Source: Clostridia bacterium
GTDB taxonomy: Bacteria > Bacillota > Clostridia > Oscillospirales > CAG-272
Assembly (NCBI GenBank): GCA_017938425.1
Contig: JAGBBQ010000097.1
Coordinates: 1-39,035, forward strand
Direction of reading: 5' to 3'
Length of the DNA stretch: 39,035 nucleotides
The notes below the pieces were generated by a model that was given only the letters and a program-made list of their open reading frames with translations, did not search any database and was not told where the DNA came from. The translations under genes were made by a program, and so were the position numbers. Shown piece after piece: positions 16,299 through 24,726 of the stretch; position 1 is the first letter of the stretch, and every line of letters starts with the position of its first letter.

Positions 16299-17036
16299 AT
16301 GCAATTCTTAGGTACGATCGTCAATTTTGCGGCGGTGCTCGTCGCAGGCATTCTCGGCTCGCTTCTCAAAAAGGGCGTGCCCGAGCGCATTTCCAACGGG
16401 ATCCTCAACGCGATGGCCGTTTGCGTTATTTATATCGGCATCGACGGCATTCTCGAGGCGGCACCGCCGCTTGCCGAGGGCGCGGTGCTGAGCGCAGGGC
16501 TCGTCAAGGTGCTGATCATGATCCTCTCCATGGGCATCGGCACGCTGATCGGCGAGCTGATCGATATTGATAAGCAGATGAACCGCCTCGGCGCCTTCGT
16601 GGAGAAAAAGGTTTCGCACGGCGGCGAGCAGGGCAGCATCGCCAAGGGCTTCGTCGCCTGCAGCCTGCTCTTCTGCGTGGGTGCAATGGCGATCAACGGC
16701 GCGATCGAGGATGCCTTCGGCAATCCCGACATCCTGCTTGCGAAGACCGTGATCGATACCATCTCCTGCTTCGTGATGGCGACCTCGCTCGGCATCGGCT
16801 GCGCGCTCTCCGCCTTCACGCTTCTTATCTACCAGGGCGGCATCGCTCTGCTCGGCTCCTTCGTAAAGGACCTCATCCCCGCGGCGGGTCTGACCTATAT
16901 GTCCGTGACCGGCTCGCTGATCATCATTCTGATCGGCACGAATATGCTCGGAGCGACCAAGGCAAAAACCGCAAATATGATCCCCGCGATCTTTATCCCT
17001 CTGTTACTTATGTGGATTTTCCCTGTCATTATATAA
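16299..17036 (+). CDS. DUF554 family membrane protein
   Basis: A 245-residue protein with about seven hydrophobic helices of the DUF554 family (YdfK/YqgA in B. subtilis and E. coli), function unknown. Landmarks: GTIVNFAAVLVAGILGSLL at the N-terminus, GIGTLIGELIDIDKQMN, and LLFCVGAMAINGAIEDAFG where the family usually has CVGAMAIxGSxxDG. Begins six bases after the radC copy 2 stop; ribosome binding site weak (CAGG), so coupling is probable. Next gap carries an AATT-centred palindrome. Confidence 0.88.
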   Translation: MQFLGTIVNFAAVLVAGILGSLLKKGVPERISNGILNAMAVCVIYIGIDGILEAAPPLAEGAVLSAGLVKVLIMILSMGIGTLIGELIDIDKQMNRLGAFVEKKVSHGGEQGSIAKGFVACSLLFCVGAMAINGAIEDAFGNPDILLAKTVIDTISCFVMATSLGIGCALSAFTLLIYQGGIALLGSFVKDLIPAAGLTYMSVTGSLIIILIGTNMLGATKAKTANMIPAIFIPLLLMWIFPVII

Positions 17037-17075
17037 ACATTTATTTACATAATGACGAATTAAAGGAGATACGGT

Positions 17076-18125
17076 TTGCAAAAAGAGATACTTCTCTCTG
17101 CCATCGCGCCGCTTTGCGAATGGTACGAAAGAAATAAAAAGGATTACCCCTGGCGAAGAAGCCGCGACCCCTATCGCATATGGATCTCTGAGGTAATGCT
17201 GCAGCAAACGCGCACGGGCGCGGTGCTCCCCTATTACGAGCGCTTTCTCGCCGCCTTTCCGAACGTGGAGGCGCTGGCGAACGCAGAGGACGACCGTCTG
17301 ATGAAGCTCTGGGAGGGGCTCGGCTACTACAGCCGCGCGCGCAACCTCAAAAAGGGTGCCGTGCAGGTGATGGAGCGCTTCGGCGGCAGCCTGCCGCGCA
17401 CCAAGGCAGAGCTACGCACGATCGCAGGCATCGGTGACTACACCGCAGGTGCGATTGCCTCCATGGCGTTCTTCGAGCCTGCCTCTGCCGTGGACGGCAA
17501 CGTCCTGCGCGTATGCATGCGCCTGCTCGGCTCGGACGCGGATATTTCGAAGGAGGCGACCAAGCGCGCCCTTTCCGTCCTGCTCGACGGGATCTATCCC
17601 ACGGGCGAGAGAGCCGCTCTCTTCACCGAGGGACTGATGGAGCTTGGCGAGGCGGTCTGCATTCCGGGCGGCGAGGCGCGCTGCGCGCTCTGCCCTCTGT
17701 CTGACCTCTGCGAGGCAAGAAGGGGCGGCATCACGCATCTTTTGCCCGCAAAGAGCGCAAAGAAGCCGAGAAAAGCGGTGGAGCGCACGCTCTTTATTCT
17801 TTGCGCGGACGGCCGCTTCGGCATCCGCAAGCGCGGCGATACGGGGCTGCTCGCGGGGCTTTACGAATTTCCCGCCGCGGAACGCGCCCTCACCGAGGAC
17901 GAGGCGAAGGAGCTTCTCTCGGACAAGGGCATCCGCTTTACCGCCATCCGGCCGCTCGGCGAGGCGGTGCATATCTTCACGCATCTTGAGTGGCATATGC
18001 GCGGCTATCTCGTCCTGGCCGACGCGCTTCCCGAGGGGCTGATCGGAGCCACGCGGGAGCAATTATCCACCGACTACGCACTTCCCTCCGCCTTCCGTTA
18101 TTTCAAAAAGGCGCTCGGCGAGTGA
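17076..18125 (+). CDS. mutY: A/G-specific adenine glycosylase
   Basis: A 349-residue base-excision repair enzyme that removes adenine mispaired with 8-oxoguanine. Catalytic residues appear in SEVMLQQT (Glu39) and AVDGNVLR (Asp140); the helix-hairpin-helix is IAGIGDYTAGAIA (116-128). The iron-sulfur cluster ligands are C195, C203, C206 and C212, with seven rather than the usual six residues between the first two. A C-terminal NUDIX-like domain that reads 8-oxoG follows (from about 235, FGIRKRGDTGLLAGLYEFP). TTG start preceded by AAAGGAG. Adjacent to RadC-like genes, suggesting a repair theme. Confidence 0.95.
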   Translation: MQKEILLSAIAPLCEWYERNKKDYPWRRSRDPYRIWISEVMLQQTRTGAVLPYYERFLAAFPNVEALANAEDDRLMKLWEGLGYYSRARNLKKGAVQVMERFGGSLPRTKAELRTIAGIGDYTAGAIASMAFFEPASAVDGNVLRVCMRLLGSDADISKEATKRALSVLLDGIYPTGERAALFTEGLMELGEAVCIPGGEARCALCPLSDLCEARRGGITHLLPAKSAKKPRKAVERTLFILCADGRFGIRKRGDTGLLAGLYEFPAAERALTEDEAKELLSDKGIRFTAIRPLGEAVHIFTHLEWHMRGYLVLADALPEGLIGATREQLSTDYALPSAFRYFKKALGE

Positions 18126-18147
18126 TGCTTCAAGGAGAAAAAACAAA

Positions 18148-19509
18148 ATGAAAATCATTATTGCGGGCGACGGCAAGGTCGGCGAAACGCTTGCCGCTAT
18201 GCTGTCCGCGGAAAAGCGCCACAATATTACTCTGATCGACACGCGCGCCGACGTGCTGGAGGCATCCGTCTCCGCACACGACGTGATCGCCGTGCTCGGC
18301 AACTGTGCGACCTCCGCGACCCTCAGGGATGCGGGCATCGAGACCGCGGATCTTCTGATCGCAGCGACGGGAAACGACGAGGTCAACCTGCTCTGCTCGA
18401 CGGTGGCGCACGCGATGAATAAAAATCTGCACACGATCGCGCGCATCCGCGACCCCGAGTACGCGGGTGATGCCGTGCGTATGCGCTCGCACTTCGGTCT
18501 TTCCTTGGTCTTTAACCCCGAAAAGCAGGCCGCAGAGGAGATCGCGCGCCTGATCCGCTTCCCCGGCTTTCTGCGCCGCGATACCTTCGCCAAGGGGCGC
18601 ACCGAGATCGTGGAGCTACGCCTCGAGGAGGGGCATCCGCTGATCGGCGTGACGCTTTCCGCCCTGCCCGCGCTCGTCAAGTGCAAGGTTCTTGTCTGCG
18701 CCGTTCTGCGCGAGGGCGAGCCGATCATCCCGACGGGCTCCTTCGTTCTCTGCGAGGGCGACCGCCTTTTGGTCACCGCGCCGAGTGAAAACCTCTCGCT
18801 GATGCTTAAAAACCTGCGGATCGTCACCCACAAGGCGAAGCGCGTGATGCTCGTCGGCGGCGGGCGCCTGAGCTTTTACCTTGCCGAGCTGCTCGACAAG
18901 AGCGGCATCGACGTCAAGATCATCGAAAAGGACAGCGCGCGCTGTGAGGCACTTGCGGCCAACCTTGCGCATACAGAGATCGTTTGCGGCGACGTCGGCC
19001 ACCGTACGCTGCTCGAAAGCGAGGGGCTGCGCTCCTCGGATGCGCTGATCACGCTGACCGACCTTGACGAATTGAATATGCTCGTTTCCATCTACGGCAC
19101 GAACTGGGGCGTTCCCCAGGTGATCACCAAGCTCTCCCACGTGGAGGACTCGAAGATCCTTGACACCCTGCCCGTCGGCAGCGTGATCTGCCCGCGCAAG
19201 CTCTCCTCCTCCACGGTGCTCCGCTACGTGCGCGCAATGGAGAAAAAGGCGGGCGCGGCAATCACCGTGCATTCCCTCGCGGACGGCGCGGTCGAGGCCT
19301 CCGAGTTTTTGGTGACAGAAGAGACGCTGCACCGCGGCGAGCCGCTGAAGAACATATCGCGCAAAAGAAACGTGCTCGTGGCATCCATCACGCGCCACGG
19401 TGTCACGCTCATCCCCGACGGCTCGTCTGCCTTCGAGGTGGGTGACTTCGTCGTTATCGTTGCCCCCTCCGAGGCAGGCATCGATGAGTTGAACGATATT
19501 TTTGCATAA
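18148..19509 (+). CDS. trkA: Trk potassium uptake regulator TrkA
   Basis: A 453-residue cytoplasmic protein with the double RCK architecture of TrkA: two NAD-binding TrkA-N domains (MKIIIAGDGKVGETLA at 1-16 and RVMLVGGGRLSFYLAELL near 231-248), each followed by a TrkA-C domain (around 145-215 and 370-453). It gates the TrkH channel in response to NAD(H)/ATP. Starts 22 bases after mutY with AAGGAG; trkH follows 53 bases later. Full length. Confidence 0.95.
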   Translation: MKIIIAGDGKVGETLAAMLSAEKRHNITLIDTRADVLEASVSAHDVIAVLGNCATSATLRDAGIETADLLIAATGNDEVNLLCSTVAHAMNKNLHTIARIRDPEYAGDAVRMRSHFGLSLVFNPEKQAAEEIARLIRFPGFLRRDTFAKGRTEIVELRLEEGHPLIGVTLSALPALVKCKVLVCAVLREGEPIIPTGSFVLCEGDRLLVTAPSENLSLMLKNLRIVTHKAKRVMLVGGGRLSFYLAELLDKSGIDVKIIEKDSARCEALAANLAHTEIVCGDVGHRTLLESEGLRSSDALITLTDLDELNMLVSIYGTNWGVPQVITKLSHVEDSKILDTLPVGSVICPRKLSSSTVLRYVRAMEKKAGAAITVHSLADGAVEASEFLVTEETLHRGEPLKNISRKRNVLVASITRHGVTLIPDGSSAFEVGDFVVIVAPSEAGIDELNDIFA

Positions 19510-19562
19510 AATAAAAACAATTGTTTGCATAAACGCATTTTTTGAAAGGAAGTCATCCTTTT

Positions 19563-21014
19563 ATGAACTATAAAATGATGGGGCGGTTCTTCGGCGTTAT
19601 CCTATGCCTTGAATCGATCTTTATGCTCCCTGCCTTTATTATCGCACTCGCGGACAAAACGGGCAGAGTGGCGCTCGGCTTCGGACTGACGGCGCTTATC
19701 TGCGCCCTGCTCGGCGCGCTTCTTCTCATCCTCTGCCGCGGCGCAAAGAGCGACTTCTTTGCCAAGGAGGGCCTCGTCTGCGTCGGGCTTTCCTGGATCC
19801 TGCTCTGCCTTTTCGGTGCGCTGCCGCTCTTTATCGGCGACGACATCCCTTCCTATATTGACGCGCTTTTTGAGATGGTCTCGGGCTTTACGACCACGGG
19901 CGCATCCATCTGCCCCAACGTCGAGGCGCTCTCACGCGCGACCCTTTATTGGCGCTCCTTCAGCCACTGGATCGGCGGCATGGGCGTGCTGGTTTTCGTA
20001 ATGGCGCTGATCCCCGTCGGCGGCAAGAGCGAGGGATTTACGATGCATCTGCTGCGCGCGGAGACAACGGGCCCGAACTCGCAAAAGCTCGTGCCGCGCA
20101 TGCGGCAGACCGCGATCATCCTGTATCTCGTTTACGTCGCTCTGACGTTGCTCTGCTTTATTTTTCTCGTTTTTGATATGCCTGCCTTCGATGCGTTCTG
20201 CACCTCTCTTGGCACGGCAGGCACGGGCGGCTTCGGCGTCCGCAATGACAGCTTGGCGAGCTACTCGCCCTACGCGCAGACGGTGACCGCCGTCTTTATG
20301 ATCCTCTTCGGCGTCAACTTCTCGATCTTCTATCTCATCCTGCTTCGCAATTTTCTCGGTGTGCTTCGCGACGAGGAGCTCAGGCTCTATCTCAGCATCG
20401 TCGGCGGCGCAACGCTGCTGATCACCCTGAACATACGCACCCTCTACGGCACGCTCGGCGAAGCGCTTCGCCACGCCTTCTTCCAGGTCAGCTCCATTAT
20501 CACGACGACGGGCTTTGCAACGGCGGACTTTGACCTATGGCCGTCATTTTCCAAGGCGATACTGATCTTTTTGATGATCGTCGGCGGCTGTGCGGGCTCA
20601 ACGGCGGGCGGACTGAAATGTGCAAGGCTCCTGCTTCTCTCCAAGAGCTTTATCCGCAACATCGGGCGCGTGCAGAATCCGCAAAAGGTCGCCGTTATCC
20701 GCATCAACAAAAAGCCCGTGGACGAAAAGCTCGTCACGGCGACCTCGGCTTATCTCTGCGCTTACCTGCTGATCGCTCTCGTCAGCTTCCTTCTGATCTC
20801 GATTGACGGCTTCTCCGTCACGACCAATATCTCCTCCGTGCTCGCCTGCTTCAACAACGTAGGCCCCGGCCTTGAGGCGGTCGGCCCAACGCGGAATTAT
20901 TCCGCCTTCAGCGATTTTTCCAAGGTCGTTCTGATCCTGGATATGCTTGCGGGACGCCTGGAGATCTTCCCCATTCTCGCGCTCTTCTCGACCAAGGCCT
21001 TCCGCAGAGGCTGA
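19563..21014 (+). CDS. trkH: Trk potassium channel subunit TrkH
   Basis: A 483-residue membrane protein of the SKT family that conducts K+ with TrkA. Four pore-loop repeats are visible, with the glycine of each filter in TTTGAS, GTAGTGGFG, TTTGFAT and FNNVGPGLE. WIGGMGVLVFVMALIP is a family hallmark. I chose ATG 19563, giving the usual MNYKMMGRFFG start, over an in-frame TTG at 19542 that sits inside the ribosome binding region. A terminator hairpin overlaps the stop codon. Confidence 0.95.
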   Translation: MNYKMMGRFFGVILCLESIFMLPAFIIALADKTGRVALGFGLTALICALLGALLLILCRGAKSDFFAKEGLVCVGLSWILLCLFGALPLFIGDDIPSYIDALFEMVSGFTTTGASICPNVEALSRATLYWRSFSHWIGGMGVLVFVMALIPVGGKSEGFTMHLLRAETTGPNSQKLVPRMRQTAIILYLVYVALTLLCFIFLVFDMPAFDAFCTSLGTAGTGGFGVRNDSLASYSPYAQTVTAVFMILFGVNFSIFYLILLRNFLGVLRDEELRLYLSIVGGATLLITLNIRTLYGTLGEALRHAFFQVSSIITTTGFATADFDLWPSFSKAILIFLMIVGGCAGSTAGGLKCARLLLLSKSFIRNIGRVQNPQKVAVIRINKKPVDEKLVTATSAYLCAYLLIALVSFLLISIDGFSVTTNISSVLACFNNVGPGLEAVGPTRNYSAFSDFSKVVLILDMLAGRLEIFPILALFSTKAFRRG

Positions 21015-21051
21015 GCGCCCGCGGCGCAATCTGCGCTTCGCTCGTTTTTTT
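21013..21051 (+). terminator. Terminator of the trk genes
   Basis: GAGCG and GCGCA arms pair with TGCGC and CGCTC, followed by seven T; it begins within the trkH stop codon. Confidence 0.75.
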
Positions 21052-21087
21052 ACGTCATTATTGTCATTATTAAAAAGAGGAACTCAT

Positions 21088-21564
21088 ATGAAAGAAATTC
21101 CGCGCATCGCATCCTTCACCGTGGATCACGATCTTATCACCCCCGGCGTTTATATTTCGCGCATCGACGGCGCGGTCACGACCTACGATCTGCGCACGCG
21201 CACGCCCAACACGGGCGAGCTGATGGACAACGCCACGATGCACTCGGTGGAGCATATGTTCGCCACCTACGTGCGTGCCTCCGAGATCGGAGACAAGGTG
21301 CTTTACTTCGGCCCGATGGGCTGCCAGACCGGCTTCTATCTTCTCGTGCGCGACTGTGAGAAGGAGACGGTCGGCCGCGTGATTTTTGACGTTCTTGAAA
21401 AAATCGTCTCACACGCGGGCGAGATGTTCGGCGCATCGCGCAAGGAGTGCGGCAACTATATCAATCTTTCGCTGCCGCTCGCCAAGGCGGAATGCGCACG
21501 CTATCTCGCAGTTCTGAGAGCAAAGGAAATGACCTTTGCCTACCCCACGGAGGAAGAAAAATGA
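21088..21564 (+). CDS. luxS: S-ribosylhomocysteine lyase (AI-2 synthesis)
   Basis: A 158-residue enzyme that splits S-ribosylhomocysteine into homocysteine and DPD, the precursor of autoinducer-2. Metal ligands are His52 and His56 in HSVEH and Cys121 in KECGNY; Glu55 and Cys79 (GPMGCQTGFY) complete the active site. Start ATG 21088 has AGAGG upstream. Stop overlaps the mtnN start by four bases (ATGA), so the two steps of the pathway are translationally coupled. Confidence 0.97.
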   Translation: MKEIPRIASFTVDHDLITPGVYISRIDGAVTTYDLRTRTPNTGELMDNATMHSVEHMFATYVRASEIGDKVLYFGPMGCQTGFYLLVRDCEKETVGRVIFDVLEKIVSHAGEMFGASRKECGNYINLSLPLAKAECARYLAVLRAKEMTFAYPTEEEK

Positions 21565-22247
21565 TCGGTATTTTAGGTGCAATGGATATTGAGCTTGAGG
21601 CACTGCTGCGCGATATGCAGGGCGAAACGAGTGAGGCCGTCAGCGGCTTCGTATTCCACCGCGGCAGGCTTTACGGCCGTGAGGCCGTGGTCGCGAAATG
21701 CGGCATCGGCAAGGTCGCCGCGGGCATCTGCGCGCAGACGATGATTTTGCGCTACGCGCCCTCTCTGCTCGTGCATACGGGCGTTGCGGGCACGCTGACC
21801 GACGCACTCTCGGTCACCGACGTTGCGATCGGCGAAAGAGCGGTGCAGCACGATATGGATACCTCGTCCCTCGGCGACCCCATCGGCCTCATCAGCGGCA
21901 TCAATAAGATCTATTTCGAGGCGGACGGGAGAGCCGCCGCGCTCTTCGAGAGCATCGCAAGGGAGGACGGCATCCGCGCCCTGCGCGGCACGGTCGCCTC
22001 GGGCGATCAGTTTATCTCGGACGGCGAAGCAAAGAAAAGGATCGTAAAGAATTTCGGCGCGATCGCCTGCGAAATGGAGGGCGGCGCCGTCGCCCACGCG
22101 GCGTATCTGAACGAAACGCCGTTCATCATTCTCCGCGCCATCTCCGACAGCGCGGACGGCGCCTCGCATATGGATTACCCCACCTTCCTGCCCCTCGCCG
22201 CCGCACAGTCCTACAGGATGATGAAAAAGTTTATTGAGCGATACTGA
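21561..22247 (+). CDS. mtnN: 5'-methylthioadenosine/S-adenosylhomocysteine nucleosidase
   Basis: A 228-residue nucleosidase supplying S-ribosylhomocysteine to LuxS and recycling methylthioadenosine. Catalytic Glu11 lies in LGAMDIELEAL; VASGDQFI, ACEMEGGAVAHAA (substrate ribose contacts) and RAISDSADG (catalytic Asp) are all present. Length normal. Together with luxS it forms the complete activated-methyl-cycle branch. Terminator follows at 22271. Confidence 0.96.
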   Translation: MIGILGAMDIELEALLRDMQGETSEAVSGFVFHRGRLYGREAVVAKCGIGKVAAGICAQTMILRYAPSLLVHTGVAGTLTDALSVTDVAIGERAVQHDMDTSSLGDPIGLISGINKIYFEADGRAAALFESIAREDGIRALRGTVASGDQFISDGEAKKRIVKNFGAIACEMEGGAVAHAAYLNETPFIILRAISDSADGASHMDYPTFLPLAAAQSYRMMKKFIERY

Positions 22248-22270
22248 CGCACATAGACATCAACGAAAAA

Positions 22271-22314
22271 GAGCGAAGATGCCGTGACAACGGTGCCTTC
22301 GCTCTAAAATTTTT
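22271..22314. terminator. Terminator between mtnN and the RHH gene
   Basis: GAGCGAAG / CTTCGCTC with an inner GCCGT / ACGGT stem and T-rich flanks on the plus side and A-rich on the other, so both convergent genes can end here. Confidence 0.85.
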
Positions 22315-22323
22315 CTTTTTTTC

Positions 22324-22515
22324 TTAATCTTCCTTCTTTATATCGGGTAAAACGATCTCTCCCTCGGCCTTCTCAAAGCTTTTGATCTCCTGCCGTATCA
22401 GATATAAAATTTCTCCGTTGGCAGATCTCCCGTAATACTTTGAAATATAGTGAAGCTTATAATGCAGCGCGGGATCGATCTCTATGCCAAGGTGCTTGTT
22501 ATTTTTGTTTCTCAT
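22324..22515 (-). CDS. Ribbon-helix-helix (Arc-like) DNA-binding protein
   Basis: A 63-residue protein with an Arc/CopG-type fold: a short strand (HLGIEIDPAL), helix A (HYKLHYISKYYG) and, after RSANGE, helix B (ILYLIRQEIKSFEKAEG). Such proteins repress their own promoters or act as antitoxins. No toxin gene is adjacent. ATG with GGAG seven bases upstream. The promoter region carries a perfect palindrome, fitting autoregulation. The gene lies at the left edge of an AT-rich accessory stretch. Confidence 0.72.
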   Translation of the reverse strand: MRNKNNKHLGIEIDPALHYKLHYISKYYGRSANGEILYLIRQEIKSFEKAEGEIVLPDIKKED

Positions 22516-22574
22516 AAAATCTCCAAAAAATCTTAATTTAAGTATATTCTAAGATTATTTTGTGATATAATGTT

Positions 22575-22600
22575 GTAAGTATACTTACTTTAAGTATACA
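22575..22600. promoter_or_regulatory. Palindromic operator upstream of the RHH gene
   Basis: A perfect 14-base palindrome GTAAGTATACTTAC (22575-22588) is followed at once by TTTAAGTATAC; a further TTAAGTATA occurs at about 22536-22545. Repeats of AAGTATA near the start region are what an RHH repressor usually binds. The role is inferred. Confidence 0.6.
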
Positions 22601-22619
22601 TAATTTATATTCGGAGGAT

Positions 22620-22713
22620 GCAAATAAAATTACAATAAAAACGGAGAAAACCGCCGGTTTTCAACCTTGATTCTTTTTCAAATTTAATCCAAGAAAAAAA
22701 GAGGTACTGCTTA
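22620..22713 (-). repeat. Dispersed repeat, partial copy (segment P)
   Basis: These 94 bases match 24925-25018 with the same length and only scattered differences: GCAAATAAAA, GGAGAAAACCG, GGTTTTCAACCTT, CTTTTTCAAATTT and AAGAAAAAAAGAGGTACTGC. The other half of the element is missing on the left side. The right end runs straight into the cargo inverted repeat. Confidence 0.85.
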
Positions 22714-22735
22714 AGGGCGTCACTCTTAGGGATTT
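22700..22735. repeat. Left copy of 36-base inverted repeat bounding the cargo
   Basis: 33 of 36 bases match the reverse complement of 24727-24762. Core text: TTAAGGGCGTCACTCTTAGG. The first 14 bases belong to the dispersed repeat end, the rest is found only at the cargo borders. Confidence 0.85.
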
Positions 22736-22751
22736 AAATTGAATAATTTAT

Positions 22752-22781
22752 AAAACTCGACTTTTTCGCAAGTCGAGTTTT
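22752..22781. terminator. Terminator-like hairpin inside the cargo left border
   Basis: Perfect 12-base stem AAAACTCGACTT / AAGTCGAGTTTT, followed by TCTTCTTCCC. It insulates the cargo from outside transcription. Confidence 0.75.
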
Positions 22782-22802
22782 CTTCTTCCCACGTAAAACA
22801 GA

Positions 22803-22831
22803 TTGAATTAAAGTTAATTTTGTGTTATAAT
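22803..22831 (+). promoter_or_regulatory. Promoter of the cargo EamA gene
   Basis: -35 TTGAAT (22803-22808), 17-base spacer, extended -10 TGTTATAAT ending at 22831, 57 bases before the GTG start. Confidence 0.75.
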
Positions 22832-22839
22832 AAAGTCAT

Positions 22840-22856
22840 CGATAAATAAGAATTTG
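22840..22856 (+). repeat. 17-base direct repeat, copy 1
   Basis: CGATAAATAAGAATTTG lies between the promoter -10 and the EamA start and recurs exactly at 23764-23780. Position just downstream of the transcription start suits a regulatory site. Confidence 0.7.
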
Positions 22857-22887
22857 TTTAGGACAAAGATTAGGGAGAGGTGAGATC

Positions 22888-23757
22888 GTGACTTGGTTTT
22901 TTGCGGCTATTTTTTCCGCTGTTTTTGCGGGAATGACATCGATACTTGCAAAATGCGGAATTAAGAAAACCGACTCAGATCTCGCCACAGCATTACGAAC
23001 CACCGTGGTTCTGGCATTTGCATGGATTATGGTGTTTGTGGTCGGCTCTCAATCTACAATTACCAAAATTGATGAAAAATCAATTATATTCTTAATTGTT
23101 TCGGGATTTGCGACAGGCGCATCATGGATATGTTACTTCAAAGCGCTTTCGCTTGGCGATATTAATAAGGTTGTTCCAATAGATAAATCAAGCACGGTGT
23201 TAACGGTGTTGCTTGCTATTGTCTGCTTTGGCGAAACCTCTAACTTGGCGGTCAAGCTGATTGCAACGGCAATACTTGCCGTTGGCATATTCCTCATGGT
23301 AGATAAAAAGCAATCCGAGCAAAAAAGCGAACGCAGCTCTTGGTTGATATACGCTGTTCTTTCCGCAATATTTGCGGCATTGACTGCTATTCTTGCCAAA
23401 GTCGGTATTTCGGGGGTGGAATCCAATCTCGGTACTGCAATCAGAACGGGCGTTGTGCTTGTGATTGCGTGGCTCATTGTTTTCTCCAAGGGAAAGCAAA
23501 AGGAAATCCAGCACTTAGAAAAAAAGGAACTTTTGTTTATTGTGCTTTCGGGTTTAGCAACGGGAATTTCGTGGCTCTGCTACTACTATGCCATTCAAAA
23601 CGGCATTGTCAGTTTGGTCGTTCCGATCGATAAGCTGAGTATACTTGTAACGATAACATTCTCGTATTTTGTTTTCAAGGAAAAGCTACCCAAAAAGGCA
23701 CTGATCGGACTTGGATTGATGGTAACGGGAACGCTGCTTATGGCAGTTTTTAAGTAA
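22888..23757 (+). CDS. EamA-type transporter (two-repeat permease) in the AT-rich cargo
   Basis: A 289-residue membrane protein with ten helices in two clearly homologous halves: GMTSILAKCGIKKTDSDLATA near residue 15 and ALTAILAKVGISGVESNLGTA near residue 160; each half also has a SWICYFKAL or SWLCYYYAI segment and VVPIDKxSxxxT. This matches the COG2510-type DMT permeases. Substrate unknown. GTG start with GGGAGAGGTGAG upstream. Codon use is markedly more AT-rich than flanking genes, pointing to transfer. Followed by a membrane-linked XRE regulator. Confidence 0.85.
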   Translation: MTWFFAAIFSAVFAGMTSILAKCGIKKTDSDLATALRTTVVLAFAWIMVFVVGSQSTITKIDEKSIIFLIVSGFATGASWICYFKALSLGDINKVVPIDKSSTVLTVLLAIVCFGETSNLAVKLIATAILAVGIFLMVDKKQSEQKSERSSWLIYAVLSAIFAALTAILAKVGISGVESNLGTAIRTGVVLVIAWLIVFSKGKQKEIQHLEKKELLFIVLSGLATGISWLCYYYAIQNGIVSLVVPIDKLSILVTITFSYFVFKEKLPKKALIGLGLMVTGTLLMAVFK

Positions 23758-23763
23758 ACATAG

Positions 23764-23780
23764 CGATAAATAAGAATTTG
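23764..23780 (+). repeat. 17-base direct repeat, copy 2
   Basis: Exact second copy of CGATAAATAAGAATTTG, 100 bases before the XRE gene start. Confidence 0.7.
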
Positions 23781-23880
23781 ACGAAAACTATAAATGTTAA
23801 CGATCGTTGCGGAATTGCCTACGGTCGTGTATAGACAATCAAAGGCAAAGCTGTTAAACTAATGGTGAAAGGAGGTACTT

Positions 23881-24342
23881 ATGACGCTGTCGGAAAAACT
23901 TTATAACTTGCGCCGTAAACAAGGATTATCCCAAGAAGCTCTTGCCGAGAATCTGAATTGTTCAAGACAAGTGATTTCAAAGTGGGAAAACGGAACAACA
24001 ACCCCCGATGCCGAAATGCTACAAAAGTATAGCGAGATTTTCGGTGTCAGTATAGACTATCTTGTTAAAGAGGGTATTGACGAACCAACAGGTGTACAGC
24101 CTACCAAGAAAAGTAACGATAATAAAAAACTTCTCGGAATATTAGGGCTTGTGGTATCTCTTTTAGGTTGTGTTTCCTTAATCGTGTTCGGTGCTATCTC
24201 GGTATTTAACTCCGAAGCCGCCGACAAAATCGCACAATCATCTGTGATAGTCATTGACGGAACATTTATAGCAATGCTAATTTCAGTGTTGTTTGTGGTG
24301 TTGGGAGCTATAATACTTATCAAAACAATGAAACATAAGTAG
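23881..24342 (+). CDS. XRE-family regulator with two transmembrane helices
   Basis: A 153-residue protein. Residues 4-60 are a classic XRE helix-turn-helix (LRRKQGLSQEALAENLNCSRQVISKWENG...PDAEMLQKYSEIFGVSIDYLV). After a linker, two hydrophobic helices span about 84-106 and 127-147. Such fusions place a DNA-binding domain at the membrane and often sense envelope or permease state. The partner gene for a small membrane protein starts 9 bases downstream. Start ATG has AAAGGAGG. It may regulate the EamA gene through the shared 17-base repeat (inference). Confidence 0.85.
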   Translation: MTLSEKLYNLRRKQGLSQEALAENLNCSRQVISKWENGTTTPDAEMLQKYSEIFGVSIDYLVKEGIDEPTGVQPTKKSNDNKKLLGILGLVVSLLGCVSLIVFGAISVFNSEAADKIAQSSVIVIDGTFIAMLISVLFVVLGAIILIKTMKHK

Positions 24343-24351
24343 GAGGTTTCT

Positions 24352-24570
24352 ATGAAAAAATTATCAAATGTATTTGCGATACTTGCAATTTTGCTCACTA
24401 ATATTATGTGTGTTGTAGTAACTAACATTTGCACAAGCGGATATTATGCAGAAAAACATTTTCTTACAAGTGCACCTTGGGAAGTGGGTTTTTTGTTTAT
24501 TATTCCATTCGCAATTGCCATCATAGCTTGTTCAGTCGTTTCATACATTGCAAAGAAAAAAGGCAAATAA
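24352..24570 (+). CDS. Small two-helix membrane protein
   Basis: A 72-residue protein with two predicted membrane helices (about 5-27 and 46-66) and a basic C-terminal KKKGK. Cys residues CVVVTNIC lie at the outer end of helix 1. Not recognised. Start ATG has TAGGAGG five to six bases upstream, in the same transcript as the membrane-linked XRE regulator, so it could modulate that protein. Terminator hairpin 24684-24714 follows after a 110-base AT-rich gap. Confidence 0.7.
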   Translation: MKKLSNVFAILAILLTNIMCVVVTNICTSGYYAEKHFLTSAPWEVGFLFIIPFAIAIIACSVVSYIAKKKGK

Positions 24571-24683
24571 TCTGAATCAAACAAATTCCAATTTATCGAG
24601 TTGTTAATCATTGCGGGAAAATTTTCAAAAGTGTAGCACACTATACTTTGTAAACAAGTTGTGTGTTTAGACAAAGAAAAGCA

Positions 24684-24714
24684 AAAAGGATAGCGAAATT
24701 TTCGCTATCCTTTT
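24684..24714. terminator. Terminator at the cargo right border
   Basis: AAAAGGATAGCGAAA / TTTCGCTATCCTTTT, a perfect stem with T-run, just inside the right inverted repeat. Confidence 0.85.
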
Positions 24715-24726
24715 ATAGTTTCTAAA

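Noticed and set aside
22324..22515. Toxin-antitoxin operon with the ribbon-helix-helix protein
   Set aside because: No adjacent gene on the same strand could be a toxin.
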